From Mytilus trossulus (taxonomy: Eukaryota > Mollusca > Bivalvia > Mytilida > Mytilidae), in NCBI RefSeq assembly GCF_036588685.1, contig NC_086384.1, forward strand, positions 11,918,195 to 11,982,194: a stretch of DNA of 64,000 nt, in the 5' to 3' direction. Under the pieces are notes generated by a model, which saw only the letters and a list, made by a program, of their open reading frames with translations, made no database searches and was not told the DNA's origin. This document shows, one piece after another, positions 37,146 to 47,638 of this stretch. Within the stretch, counting starts at the first letter, position 1. Every line of letters begins with the position of its first letter. The translations under genes and the position numbers were made by a program.

Positions 37146-38255
37146 TAATTGATTTAATCTTTGATCAAACTTTAAGTCTCCATTGTAAAACTACTATTGA
37201 GACCGGGTACATTCTTAAAAACCGGACGCCTTTATCTTGTACTATTCATTATTTGCCTATGATGATTTCAAGGATCTTATAAAATGACCGGGTAAAAATT
37301 AGGCGTTTTTATCTTATAAAATGTTATTTTTTAATTTTAACCTATTTTTCATGTTTATGTTTTTTTCTAGATCTTCTATAACATGTATAAGATAAAGTTA
37401 ACATTGACATTATGGTAATACCAGGTCAGTCAAGCACTAATTGATACAACTTAGTTAAAAAAAAACACTAAATATTTTGAATACATATTTTTGATCAGGA
37501 ACAAAATAAACAAATCATAGCATAGCAAATATATACGAATGACAAGACATGTCATGTAATGCTCTAAATCAAGAAAGAAAGGGGTTGTCGCCATATATAC
37601 TATTGTACTCTTCGTCAAAATATTTATAAATTTCAACAATTGATGAGCTCTAATAATTAAATTGTTCTTGAAAAACTTTGTAGATTTATAAAAATTTTAA
37701 ATGTGAGGGTCACTCCTTAGTTTGTAATTTAATGTTTATGTTTGTATTATTTACATGTGCTTCAATATTTGATGTAATTGTATATATATTCTCTGTACTA
37801 TGCAATTTTTTGTAGTTTATGAGAAATAATATTCAATCATTGACAAAAGCATACAATGTATACTTAAACAAGATTATGATAATATATAATCATGACAAGA
37901 TAGTTTGTAATCGTTGATAAGTAGTTCAGTTCATTAGATATAACGATTGTTTTATAAAGGAATACTCAACTCCTTATACACTCTCCCTGATTTAAGTTGA
38001 TGGTTAAAACGTGTATTTCAATTTGCATTATCATCCAAATCTCTAAGAATTTCTATACAATTTTTATGGATTATGTTCTGTAAAGGATTGAAGCCGGTTT
38101 ATGGTTGAGATTTTCTAACAACACAAAAGAAAATAATTCTTCTCTTCAAATGTACTACAGGACTGACATTAACTGTCTTCTCTAAGACATGTTTAAGTGG
38201 CTTCAACGGAATGATAGTTATGCTCTTTTTATAGAATTTCAAATTAAAATGGAAC

Positions 38256-38708
38256 AATATTGATTTAAATTATAAAACAATTTGATAACATGTCAATCAA
38301 CATAAACATCTAATTAATCTGTTTAAACACTTCATCTTTCATTTATTCAACATGACGTTTCGTTGGCAGATAAAGCTTATGGTTTGATTTTGTGAGCTCA
38401 CGTTGTACGGACTTCTTACTTGTTGAATTTACCTTTGAATTCAGTGTTTTATTTATACCTTATTAATATAGCTTCAATTTTGTGTAATATTCAATATCTA
38501 AAAAAAATCATACGGTCAGTTATATCAGCCATTTATATAATGTCAATTAGATTCAATATGAATATGATCCTTCTAATTGGAAAATGAGATGATAAAATGT
38601 TTTCTGCGATACTTCTGAATATAAGTTCTAAATTTCATACTTCTATTTCATATTTTTCACATCATATATATAACTATTTTATGTTTTCTTACAGTGATAT
38701 AAAAAGAC
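38256..38708. other. Non-coding sequence upstream of the kringle gene
   Basis: AT-rich; expected promoter and 5' UTR region of the gene at 38709. No specific motif can be defended. Confidence 0.35.
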
Positions 38709-38760
38709 ATGGATTATATCAGGACTTTACATGTGTTTTGGATATATCTTGTTTTTGTTC
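38709..38760 (+). CDS. Kringle gene exon 1 (signal peptide)
   Basis: ATG at 38709; codes for MDYIRTLHVFWIYLVFV plus one base. Donor is GTAAGT at 38761. Confidence 0.75.
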
Positions 38761-41700
38761 GTAAGTTTTTATCTTGATAAACCTGTTTACTCATAACGTT
38801 TAATTACATTGATATTAATTATAAAATGATACAGTTTCAATGTTATCAACGCGAATGTATCTTCGTTAAACTGTATCTCCTAACTGAATATACAACAAAA
38901 TACACGTTTAACTGAACCAATTACGTTTGCGGTCTTGTATGCAACGTTGAACGTCCAAATTTTACTGCTGGAATACATAGACAAATACAAAACAAAAGAT
39001 GTGGTATGAGTGCCAATGATTAAACTCTACATTCAAGTCACATTTGTGAAAGAAAACAATTAAAGGTCAAAGTACGGTATTAATGAGTGTATTTAGTTTC
39101 TGGATAATTATTTCTGGTGTTTTTGTCAACTTTGTATCAGCTCCTAAAACTTTAATTTCTATGAAGCTACTGCAACTTTAAACTATTTACCTATCTTTAT
39201 TTTGCATAATGTTTTATAATATTATTTTTACAGGTAAAGTGTTTGGACAAGGTAAGATACAAGCATAAAAAAAATGGTTTTACCAGCAAAGATATAAACA
39301 CGAACACGATAATCGTTTAACAACAAATCCGTCCGTTGGTTTGAACTATTTTGCATATCAATGTCACACTTATTATTTTGTCTTTCTCATCATTTAAGAA
39401 TCGTAAATGATTGTATGTACACGTTTTAAGTAACTTTAAGTATAAACATGTATATATCCGACAAGTTCACACACATTTGATATATGTAACTTCTATTAAA
39501 TATTGTTTCTGGAATTGTTCAGAGAGCTTTTCTTTTCTTTTAGCCTTCTACATGGTATTTTATTTACTTATTGTTGAAGACTGGAAGGTGGTCTATAATT
39601 GTTAATAGCTACTTCATTTGGTCTCTAGTGGATAGTTGTTTCATTAACGACCTAACCACACACCCTTATTTTTTTAATATATCAACACACATTCTTTTAC
39701 TATTCCCTCAAACTATTTGTATTAGCAGTTTTCCTTATCATTGTCTTCTCGTCTTTCCTCACAAAGGTTTAAAATTCATAACGTAAAATACCATTACTTT
39801 ATTCTAGTTAGAAATCAAATTTAACTTATTTTATTATAACCCGAAAAAATCCTTTTCTTATTCATTTCAATTTTAATTAAAATTTAAATGTGAAGTCAGA
39901 TTCTACCCACACTTGATTTGTTTATGATGAATACTTTATCTATCGTTTTAGACTGTGCAGTACATGATGGTAAATTTTATGGAGATAATACCTGTGCTAC
40001 TTTACAAACAATTCCACCCTATTATACAAAATACGGTTCAAATATCACTTTGCGTTGTAAGTCTCGATTATTGCAACAATCCGTAGCTGGTTTCAAGTTC
40101 TGTCCAGTTGAAATATGTACCCCAGAAGGATGGACAGATGGATATATTTCCTGCGCTCGTAAGTATATATAGTTTGTCTCCTTAGTTAAAGAGCATATTT
40201 TGAATTTGCAATAGATAGTGACATATGCATAATATCCTGAATGACCATACAAAGCAGCTAAAATGATATTCTGATGGCTAATATACCGCGTAAGCTATGT
40301 GATTCGTTTTAAATCTCGCTGCACATGCTTTGCACATAGATTTGCAACGGCGTTTTCACAAAAGAAACAATTTTGTAAATAAATTATGAAAGATACAGGA
40401 CATGATATTTAGTATACAAGACGCGCATTAGAAAGATACAGGACATTATATTTGGTATACAAGACGAGCACGAAAATCTTTCGAATCAATGGAACTCGAA
40501 TTCCAACAGTTACAAGACCACAACAAAAACAAAGTATAAAAGAGGGACGAAAGATACCAAAGGGACAGTCAAACTCATAAATCTAAAATAAACTGACAAC
40601 GTCATGGCTAAAAATGAAAAAGACAAACAGAAAAACAATAGCACACATGCCACAACATAGCAAACTAAAGAATAAACACCACGAACATATAAACTCATCA
40701 TAGATACCCAAAAAAGTTAAAAAGGCCAAATAAAGTACGAAGTTGAAGAGCATTGAGGACCAAAATTCCTAAAAGTTTTGCCAAATACAGCTAAGGTAAT
40801 CTATGCCTGAGGTAGAAAAGCCTTAGTATTGAATAGCATTGCATCTTGTAAATTAGTTATGGAAGATTTTAATTTCAAAAAGGACGAAATCGGGATATAA
40901 AAAAAGAAGATGTGGTATGATTGCCAATGAGACAACTATCCAGAAGACAAAAGACCAAAACAAAACAGAAATTAACAACTATAGGTCAGCGTGCGACCTT
41001 CAACAATGAGCAAAGCCCATACCGCATAGTCAGCTATAAAAGGCTCCGAAATGACAATGTAAAACAATGAATCTGGTTTTTTTTAAGATTCTAGAATAAA
41101 ACTATTACCTATCTGACGGCACATTTAGAACGTCTGTAGCAAGTTGCAGAAAAAAAAGTCAGACGTCAGAACATTATCGGAATAGTAGAATATTTAAACT
41201 GTAGCTGTCAGCTTTATTTACATGAATGATTATATGTTAGTTTTTAACGATGTAATTTATAATCTAAAACGACCGTAAGAAGCAGAGAGGCAATATAATC
41301 CACAGGTACATTAACACTAATAATTCACAAACGAAATGACAAGAACATGGCAAAAAAAAAAGAATAATATCAACAAATAACGTATAAAAGACAAACAACA
41401 GTTTACGACACACAAAATAGAACAGGGATGTACGTCAAAGCAACACCAATCCAATGACACCAACCGTCAAAAGATGTCAAAATGTTCAAATACTGTCTTC
41501 ATAATACATATTTTAGGAACTGAATGCTACCACGAAACATTATCGAAGACATACATGGGAACACGTAGTTGTGGATTTTCTGGGACGCCATGTCAGTTAT
41601 GGAATCAACAATCACCACACGTGCATTCTCACGTTAGTTCTGACTTCCCTGACCTTGATATCGATCTGGCAATGAACTATTGTCGTGACCCAGGGGGTGC

Positions 41701-44700
41701 ACGTGGTGAACCATGGTGTTATACCACTAATCCAGACGTTACCTGGGAATTCTGTGAAATAACGAAGTGTGAAGGTAAAGATGTATTAAAAGTCGAATGC
41801 TAAATAGATTTGTATTTTCATTTTCAGCAGGATACTTTAAAAATGGAATTTGTCCATTTTTCTATACTTATCTTGATTAAAGTCAAACTATCTGATTGAT
41901 TTTGTTTTCCGTGGTTTAAATGGAAATTGCTATTCAATGTTTAATATTAATAGTTCTTTATCAAACTTTTCAATGATTTTGAATAGTATTGTTCGTTTAG
42001 CATGTTGTTTAATATCCTTGGAGTTATATTGTTTTTATTCTGTTGATTTTGATTATTTATGAAGGACACAGCTTTGACTTAAATATTTTTTATTCTTATT
42101 CTTATTTTAAGCAATTAAATAAAGATATATTACGAGGGTATACAGAGGGAGAAGGGAATGTTACTATAAAAAAAAATCGATGCAGTTGGAAAACAGATGC
42201 TCAATATTTTCAAAAACGGAAAAGTACACACACCACGGCAAAACACTCAATTTAGATACATGACGTGTTGCAGGGTCGACTTTCTTGATTGATTTGTGTT
42301 TAACGCCACTATTTTGTGGCAGCCAGTTTTTATTGATTGAGAAAGCTGGATTACATAGAGTGAATCACTGACCTTCGGTATAAAAACTTAAACTTCTAAA
42401 AACTGAGATTCGAATCGAACACACTTGCTACGTGCAGAACACACACTCACAACTTCTGTGTTAGGAGGCTGCTGATATAGTACATACAGTTAAGCTACAT
42501 TTTATCTTAGTAAAACTATTTTTCAAATATGTAAAATTCAAACTTTCCAGACATTACCAAACAAACAGCTACATTTAGTAACTTTAAACAATAACGAAAT
42601 CAATTGATTTGTATTTAACATGATCATTTTATAACATATCAACTTGTAGAGTTGAATGCAATCAGGCCACCTGGATAAAACGGTTAATGAGTCTCCCTAT
42701 TAATACTGGTGATGGATAGCGTTGTTAGTTTTATGTAAAAAGTCACAAAAATATTGAACGCCGAGGAAAATTCAAAAGGATAAGTGCATAATTAAATGGC
42801 ACATCAAACGAATGGACAACGACTGTTATATTCCTCATTTGGCACAGGTATTTTCTTATGTAGAAAATCGTAGATAAAACCTGTTGTTATAGCTAGCTAA
42901 ACCTCTCACTAAAATGACAGTCACATAACATTCCATTATATTGATAACGATGTGTGCAAAAAAACCATCATAGATACAAATGTCAAAATAGGGGTTTAGC
43001 GGAACAGCTATCAACAATGTGTTATAATATTAACCATTATTATACCTCAGTACGTTTTTTCTATATAAAAAGGAATGAAATAGTTGTGCTATTTCATTCC
43101 ACAGAACCATTTGCCAGTCAATAGTTTCAAAGACTAATGCCCCGGTGAATAGTTTCATAATCATCTTTCCCGTACTATTTTATGCTTTTTTTTCATTGGA
43201 CGATAATGAAGTCATTGACTACTCTGCTTCGTGACGTATGCTTTGCAAAACATACAAAACGAATCATAAAAAAAGTATAGTTCATCATGTGCAAATACAG
43301 TTGTGTGACATTTTTCTTTTCTTTCAGATGATATATATACACATTTAAAAAATTAGTTATTTGTTATATATATATATAAAACACTTAACGACTGTGTTGT
43401 TCAGTATAATAAAACACTTAATGACTGGTTGTGCGGGTAATAGCAAGTTTGTTGTCCCTTCGCATACCAACTATTGCTCTCGGCTTTGCCTCGAGCAATA
43501 GTTTGTATCAGGGACAACAAACTTGCTATTACCCGCACACCCAGTCAAAAGGGGTATACTATAAAGTTCTTTGAATATTTACAGGACTACCTATGGATTA
43601 TGGACATTGTGGTAAGTTCAATTATGGCAGTTCGCATATATAAATAGGTGTAATACCACCATTGATTTTTCCCTATTAGTCTTTGTTAAATTGGTACTTT
43701 TAAAAAAAATGTACAGTATTTACCTTTATTTCAACCAAAGAAATACTTTGCATGTGTAAAGTTTAATCCTTTCCAGTGATACAGTGAAAAATTCACACAA
43801 CATTTCATTGCATATAAGAAAATTATCATCACCGGAAGTAAACAACCCAATTTTTACACTATTATTTACTGGTTACCTGCTTTGGTAGCTATGTAACCTC
43901 AACGTTCCAAAATATTTTATAAGACCATCAAATAAAAAAAGAAAGATGCTTTCAGACATCCAACATACATATTTACGACTCAGAAAAATTTAAGTGCATT
44001 GAAATGCAGGGTTAATTTTCTACAACTGTCAAATTCAAGGGAATATTTTTTAAGGCTTACTTTTGTATGCAACCGGATGTGACGTACCATGATTTGGTGG
44101 TATTACACCTATATAGTTTGTACGATTTGCATAGGGCAATTCATATTACGGTTTTGATTCTGCTTTAAGTGGAGATTATCTGGGCACGTGTTGAGACAAC
44201 GGATTGTTGTTCAAAGTCATTTCTATGTCAAAATCCGACCGTGTAAGGGCTGTTTAGTCAGTCAATATCATTAAAACTTTTTTGTGTCTATATAGTTATG
44301 TCAATTGCACTCTATGTTTTTCGAGTAAAGCTTGAATAATTTGTGCATTTTGTAATAGTGTATGCTTCCATTTGTTAACACTCTATACCAATGTTTGCAG
44401 ATGTATTCTATATATTTCATAGGCCATCACTTTCGCAATTTACGACTTAATATGGAATAACAATAGAAATATATTTTCGGAGAGATGTCAATATGGAACG
44501 GAATATTGTTAGAGAAAAAAGTCATTATCATCCTAATCTTCGTTATCTTATTTTCTTTTATAAAATCACAGATTTGTTTCTCCATTTTGAAGCTGATAAA
44601 TATAAATGATTGTGATTATTGTTTATTTAATGTTCAGTCTCAAAAAGTTCATATATCACAGTGAAACGTTTCTTTTATTAAAAAAATCCGCAGTACAGAA

Positions 44701-45370
44701 AATATTACCTCATCATGCAATACATCTTTTATCGTATTTGATAAAGCAGCTTCTGGAAACCTAACACCCTTTTTGGGCTACGTTTTATACAGGGCAACTG
44801 TAAAAGTATGTTTCCCCTGTTTCATGTATGTCATTAAACATGCGTTAAATCTTATTTTTTTAAACACACGAAAAAAAAGCAGGACATTATACGAATTTGG
44901 AACGAACTTAAACATTATTAATAAAAGGCATATACGAATACAACGGTTAATTTAGAAAGAAAGGCGCCAATTTTGTCATTTTTATTTGCCCTGGATATTT
45001 GTAATGTCATAGTGGTTTTTTGTACACATGTATAAATGCATATTTCATAGTGTAGTTTTTTTTTTCTTCGTAGACATAGCCACGTTTTCTTTTTGTTTTT
45101 ACAGCGATAAAAGGAGGACAAATGGCCAGCCGTGATTATTCAAAGACGGATAAAGATTTACCAAACTATTTACAGTTGTATCAACATATGACGAGATCAA
45201 AATTAAACTGTGCTGAGACATGTAACTTCAATCCCTTATGTGATTTATATACATTCGATTCTACTGTAAATCGATGTGTTTTGTACGAGTTTAACATGAA
45301 TGGAAACTATGTATTATGCAGTGGAACAGACAAATGCTTTATTCGACATACTTCATTTATGCTTTTGTAG
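38709..45370 (+). CDS. Secreted CCP-like / kringle / PAN-apple protein (six exons)
   Basis: Joining 38709-38760, 39234-39251, 39952-40158, 41517-41774, 43585-43611 and 45105-45370 gives 828 bases, 275 residues. Every junction has GT-AG ends and phase 1. Residues 1-23 look like a signal peptide ending VFGQ. Residues 24-92 carry six cysteines and a sequon N54-I-T, with a layout like a CCP/sushi module. Residues 96-177 are a kringle: ECY start, CQLW, PHVH, NYCRDP, PWCY, WEFC. The last about 85 residues (C-x3-C, then C, C, C, C) fit a PAN/apple module. No membrane segment is visible. Kringle and PAN modules mediate protein or carbohydrate binding in plasminogen-like and matrix proteins; no protease domain is present, so a binding role is inferred. 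C111 is an extra kringle cysteine and C187 sits alone in the microexon; the two may pair. Confidence 0.82.
38995..39080 (+). repeat. Family 1 repeat (second subfamily) in intron 1
   Basis: Has 'agatgtggtatgagtgccaa' and 'ggtcaaagtacgg' blocks. Confidence 0.6.
39234..39251 (+). CDS. Kringle gene exon 2 (18-bp microexon)
   Basis: Lies between acceptor 'tttttacag' and donor 'gtaaga'. Codes for the end of the signal region (KVFGQ). Its phase fits both neighbours; the size makes it less certain. Confidence 0.6.
39952..40158 (+). CDS. Kringle gene exon 3 (six-cysteine CCP-like module)
   Basis: Acceptor 'cgttttag', donor 'gtaagt'. Cysteines at residues 25, 38, 59, 74, 79 and 91. 'YGSNITLRC' and 'EGWTDGYISC' resemble CCP modules, which normally have four cysteines. 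Confidence 0.8.
40545..40682 (+). repeat. Family 6 repeat in intron 3
   Basis: Has 'accaaagggacagtcaaact', 'aaactgacaacgtcatggct' and 'aaaagacaaacagaaaaac'. A related piece lies at the right window end. Confidence 0.65.
40683..40860 (+). repeat. Composite family 2 repeat in intron 3
   Basis: Has 'aaactcatcatagatacc', 'aaataaagtacgaagttgaa', 'gaggaccaaaattcc' and 'ggtaatctatgcc'. Confidence 0.7.
40897..41073 (+). repeat. Family 1 repeat in intron 3
   Basis: Runs from 'aagaagatgtggtatgattg' to 'gacaatgtaaaacaatg', about 175 bp. Confidence 0.8.
41517..41774 (+). CDS. Kringle gene exon 4 (complete kringle)
   Basis: Acceptor 'catattttag', donor 'gtaaag'. One exon carries the whole module with cysteines 96, 111, 118, 148, 160, 172 and 177; six fit the canonical kringle disulfides and C111 is extra. 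Confidence 0.92.
42265..42490 (+). repeat. Family 5 SINE-like repeat in intron 4
   Basis: Starts 'ttgattgatttgtgtttaac', then 'cagccagtttttattgattg', 'cactgaccttcggta' and 'cacaacttctgtgtta'. Same family as 25085-25265. Confidence 0.65.
42735..42965 (-). repeat. Family 3 repeat in intron 4
   Basis: Reverse copy of 21590-21835, with 'aaaatattgaacgccgagga' and 'cacatcaaacgaatgg' blocks. Confidence 0.75.
43422..43547. repeat. Long palindrome H3 (intron 4)
   Basis: Arms with 'gtgcgggtaatagcaagttt' and its complement meet at GCTCTCGGCTTTGCCTCGAGC, centred near 43484. Two 'aaacacttaa(c/t)gactg' direct repeats lie just to the left (43378 and 43411). Confidence 0.9.
43585..43611 (+). CDS. Kringle gene exon 5 (27-bp microexon)
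   Basis: Acceptor 'atttacag', donor 'gtaagt'. Codes for LPMDYGHC in the phase required by both neighbours. Confidence 0.7.
43645..44111. mobile_element. MITE with GGTGTAATACCACCA termini (intron 5)
   Basis: Left end GGTGTAATACCACCA and right end TGGTGGTATTACACC are perfect 15-bp inverted repeats, each flanked by TA. About 465 bp with no transposase frame. Fits a Tc1/mariner-type non-autonomous element. Confidence 0.85.
45105..45370 (+). CDS. Kringle gene exon 6 (PAN/apple module and stop)
   Basis: Acceptor 'tttttacag', stop TAG at 45368. Six cysteines in the pattern NCAETC, LC, RC, LC, KC, with the C-x3-C helix typical of PAN/apple modules. Confidence 0.85.
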
Positions 45371-45818
45371 AGATGTTGGAACACAAGCTTAGTGATAACG
45401 TTTGTCTTTTTATTCCTACAGTTATAAGTGTACCTGTATTCTTTGAATAGAGGCAATAAGGTTGTATTTAATCATTTCAATGCATTCGTCTTGAGTTCTT
45501 GAGTTACCATCACAGACAATTTGTCGGCCAAAAGTTTTGAAAGGCAACTGCTTTAAAAAAACAATGCTTCCAAAGAGTTATTACTTACCGACATTTATGA
45601 AAAAATTGACAAACAAAACAGCATCGATATTGATAATACATTATACAACGAATGAAGATAAAACTGATTGACTAACCAGGAGTATAACAACAATTCAAAG
45701 AACGATGCATTTACATATTATCCAGCATAAAGTCACGTGATAATGATTTTCCTGTAAAGTATTAGGGATTGATAAACTTGCGCTTTCTAGTATATTCTCG
45801 TATGTATGTTCATGTTTG

Positions 45819-45824
45819 AATAAA
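45819..45824 (+). terminator. Polyadenylation signal AATAAA for the kringle gene
   Basis: AATAAA about 450 bp after the stop codon; the first convincing one downstream. Confidence 0.45.
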
Positions 45825-45839
45825 GTATTTTAAATTTCT

Positions 45840-46594
45840 GTGGATAATAATTAAAAAGAGTATGTTATGCTGTGTATATTCGGTATTTCTGTATTATTAG
45901 TATTATTACTTTTGATCGTACCTGTGTTTTCTTGTATTTTGATCAATGGTAGTGTTCATTGTTTTCAATTTTTTCCATTTGATGTTCAACTGTTCCATTT
46001 TTTTTGTAATTTTTAGCTCACCTTGCTTGCTGTATAGCTTTTGCCATGTGTTGACGATCGTTGTTGTCTGTTATCCCTCGAAATGGTAACTAGTGTAAAG
46101 TGTGTGTTTTTATCGGTCTGTAAAAAAACTTGCAAAGATGCAATGAGTCAGAAGAGCTTTGGAGTAAATGCATTTATTGTCTTGTTCCATGAAAAAAAAA
46201 GAAGATAATGACCAGAGTTTCAAAATAAATCTACGTTCCATGTTCATTTAAATTGTCAAATGATTCTGTAATTATGATCTTCTCATCTGAAACTTTTACT
46301 TTAATTTCAACCAAACCTAAGGTAAATGATCTTTTAAGTAACAAAGTTTAACTTTTGTGGGTGATGTGAGCTTGTCAATATGGTCACAGTGACTAAATAT
46401 AGGAAATAAGGGTATAATGCGTTCATTGTCGTATATGTTTGAAAATAATGGGGCAATATGATGGTGACAAAATTATAACAATGCCCACATTTGCTGAATT
46501 AATTTTTGAACACTTAAATAATTTATTTAAATGACTGTTTGTTTCTAATTGTCATATTTTTGCCTATTATTTTATAAAAAAAACATAAATTTTC
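45840..46594. other. Non-coding stretch
   Basis: No gene or clear repeat seen. Confidence 0.4.
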
Positions 46595-47042
46595 TAGGCA
46601 CTTTTCCACTTTTATTTTTTGTCTTTCTGATGAGTTCAGCCTTTTTCAACTGATTTTTATAGTTCGTTCTTATGTTGTACTGTTATACCACTGTCCCAGG
46701 TTAGGGGAGGGTTGGGATCCCGCTAAAATGTTTAACCCCGCCACATTATTTATGTATGTGCCTGTCCCAAGTCAAGAGCCTGTTATTCAGTGGTTGTCGT
46801 TTGTTTTTGTGTTACATATTTGTTTTTCGTTCATATTTTTACATAAATAAGGCCGTTAGTTTTCTCGCTTGACTTGTTTTACATGGTCTTATCGGGGCCT
46901 TTTATAGCTGACTATATGCGGTATGGGCTTTGCTCATTGATGAAGGCCGTACGATGACCTATAATTGTTAATGTTTGAGTCATTTTGGTCTTTTGTGGAT
47001 AGTTGTCTCATTGGCAATCATACCACATCTTCTTTTTTATAA
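46595..47042 (-). repeat. Family 1 repeat, long uninterrupted copy
   Basis: On the minus strand it starts at 'aagaagatgtggtatgattg' (about 47037) and reaches the 'cagttgaaaaaggctgaact' block (about 46640). It lacks the MITE found in the copy at 14484-15352. Confidence 0.85.
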
Positions 47043-47249
47043 GATCCATTTAATTCTACAATGCGAAACAATCACTATAATAATACAAGTTGAAAAACAA
47101 ATATCATACATTTGCTGTGATAGGTCTTTGAAGGTCCACACATACTAAGTAGCGTCCTTTAAATGTTGACACCTGTACGGTGTTGAAAGAAACAGTAGAT
47201 CGTGTATTCAAAATGAAATGATATTTTCAAATCTTAAAATTGTTATTAA

Positions 47250-47590
47250 ATAAACTCATCATAGATATCAGGACTAAATTTTGAATATACGCCAAACTCG
47301 TGTTTCGCCTACGAAAGACTCATCAGTGACGCTCGAATCCAAAAAAGTTAAAAAGGCCAAGTAAATTACAAAGTTGAAGAGCATTGAGTACGAAAATTCC
47401 TAAAAGTTTTGCCAAATCCAGCTCAGGTAATCTATGCCGGTAGAAAAGCCTTACTATTTCAAAAATTCTAAATTTTGTAAACATTTAATTAATAAATATA
47501 ACCATATCAATGATAATTCATGTCAGCACAACAACTGATGTCTGGGCTGGTGATACCATCGGGGAAATAAATCTCCACCAGCAGTGGCAT
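47250..47590 (+). repeat. Composite family 2 repeat, long copy
   Basis: Runs from 'aactcatcatagatatc' through 'cagtgacgctcgaatccaaa' and 'ggtaatctatgcc' to 'ctgggctggtgatacca' and 'ccaccagcagtggcat'. It ends about 50 bp from the stop codon of the Mab-21 gene and would lie in its 3' UTR. Confidence 0.75.
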
Positions 47591-47638
47591 TAATTATATT
47601 AACTAAAAATCCTTGCAATCACAGGGAAAATTGCGTAC

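Larger units (their letters stand above)
35639..38255 (+). repeat. Segmental duplication copy B, enlarged by insertions
   Basis: Tandem partner of copy A, with its blocks at 35639-35671, 36230-36285, 36531-36710, 37491-37530 and 37838-38252. The intervening sequence is inserted: a MITE, a segment with palindrome H4, and composite repeats. No coding exon seen. Confidence 0.8.
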
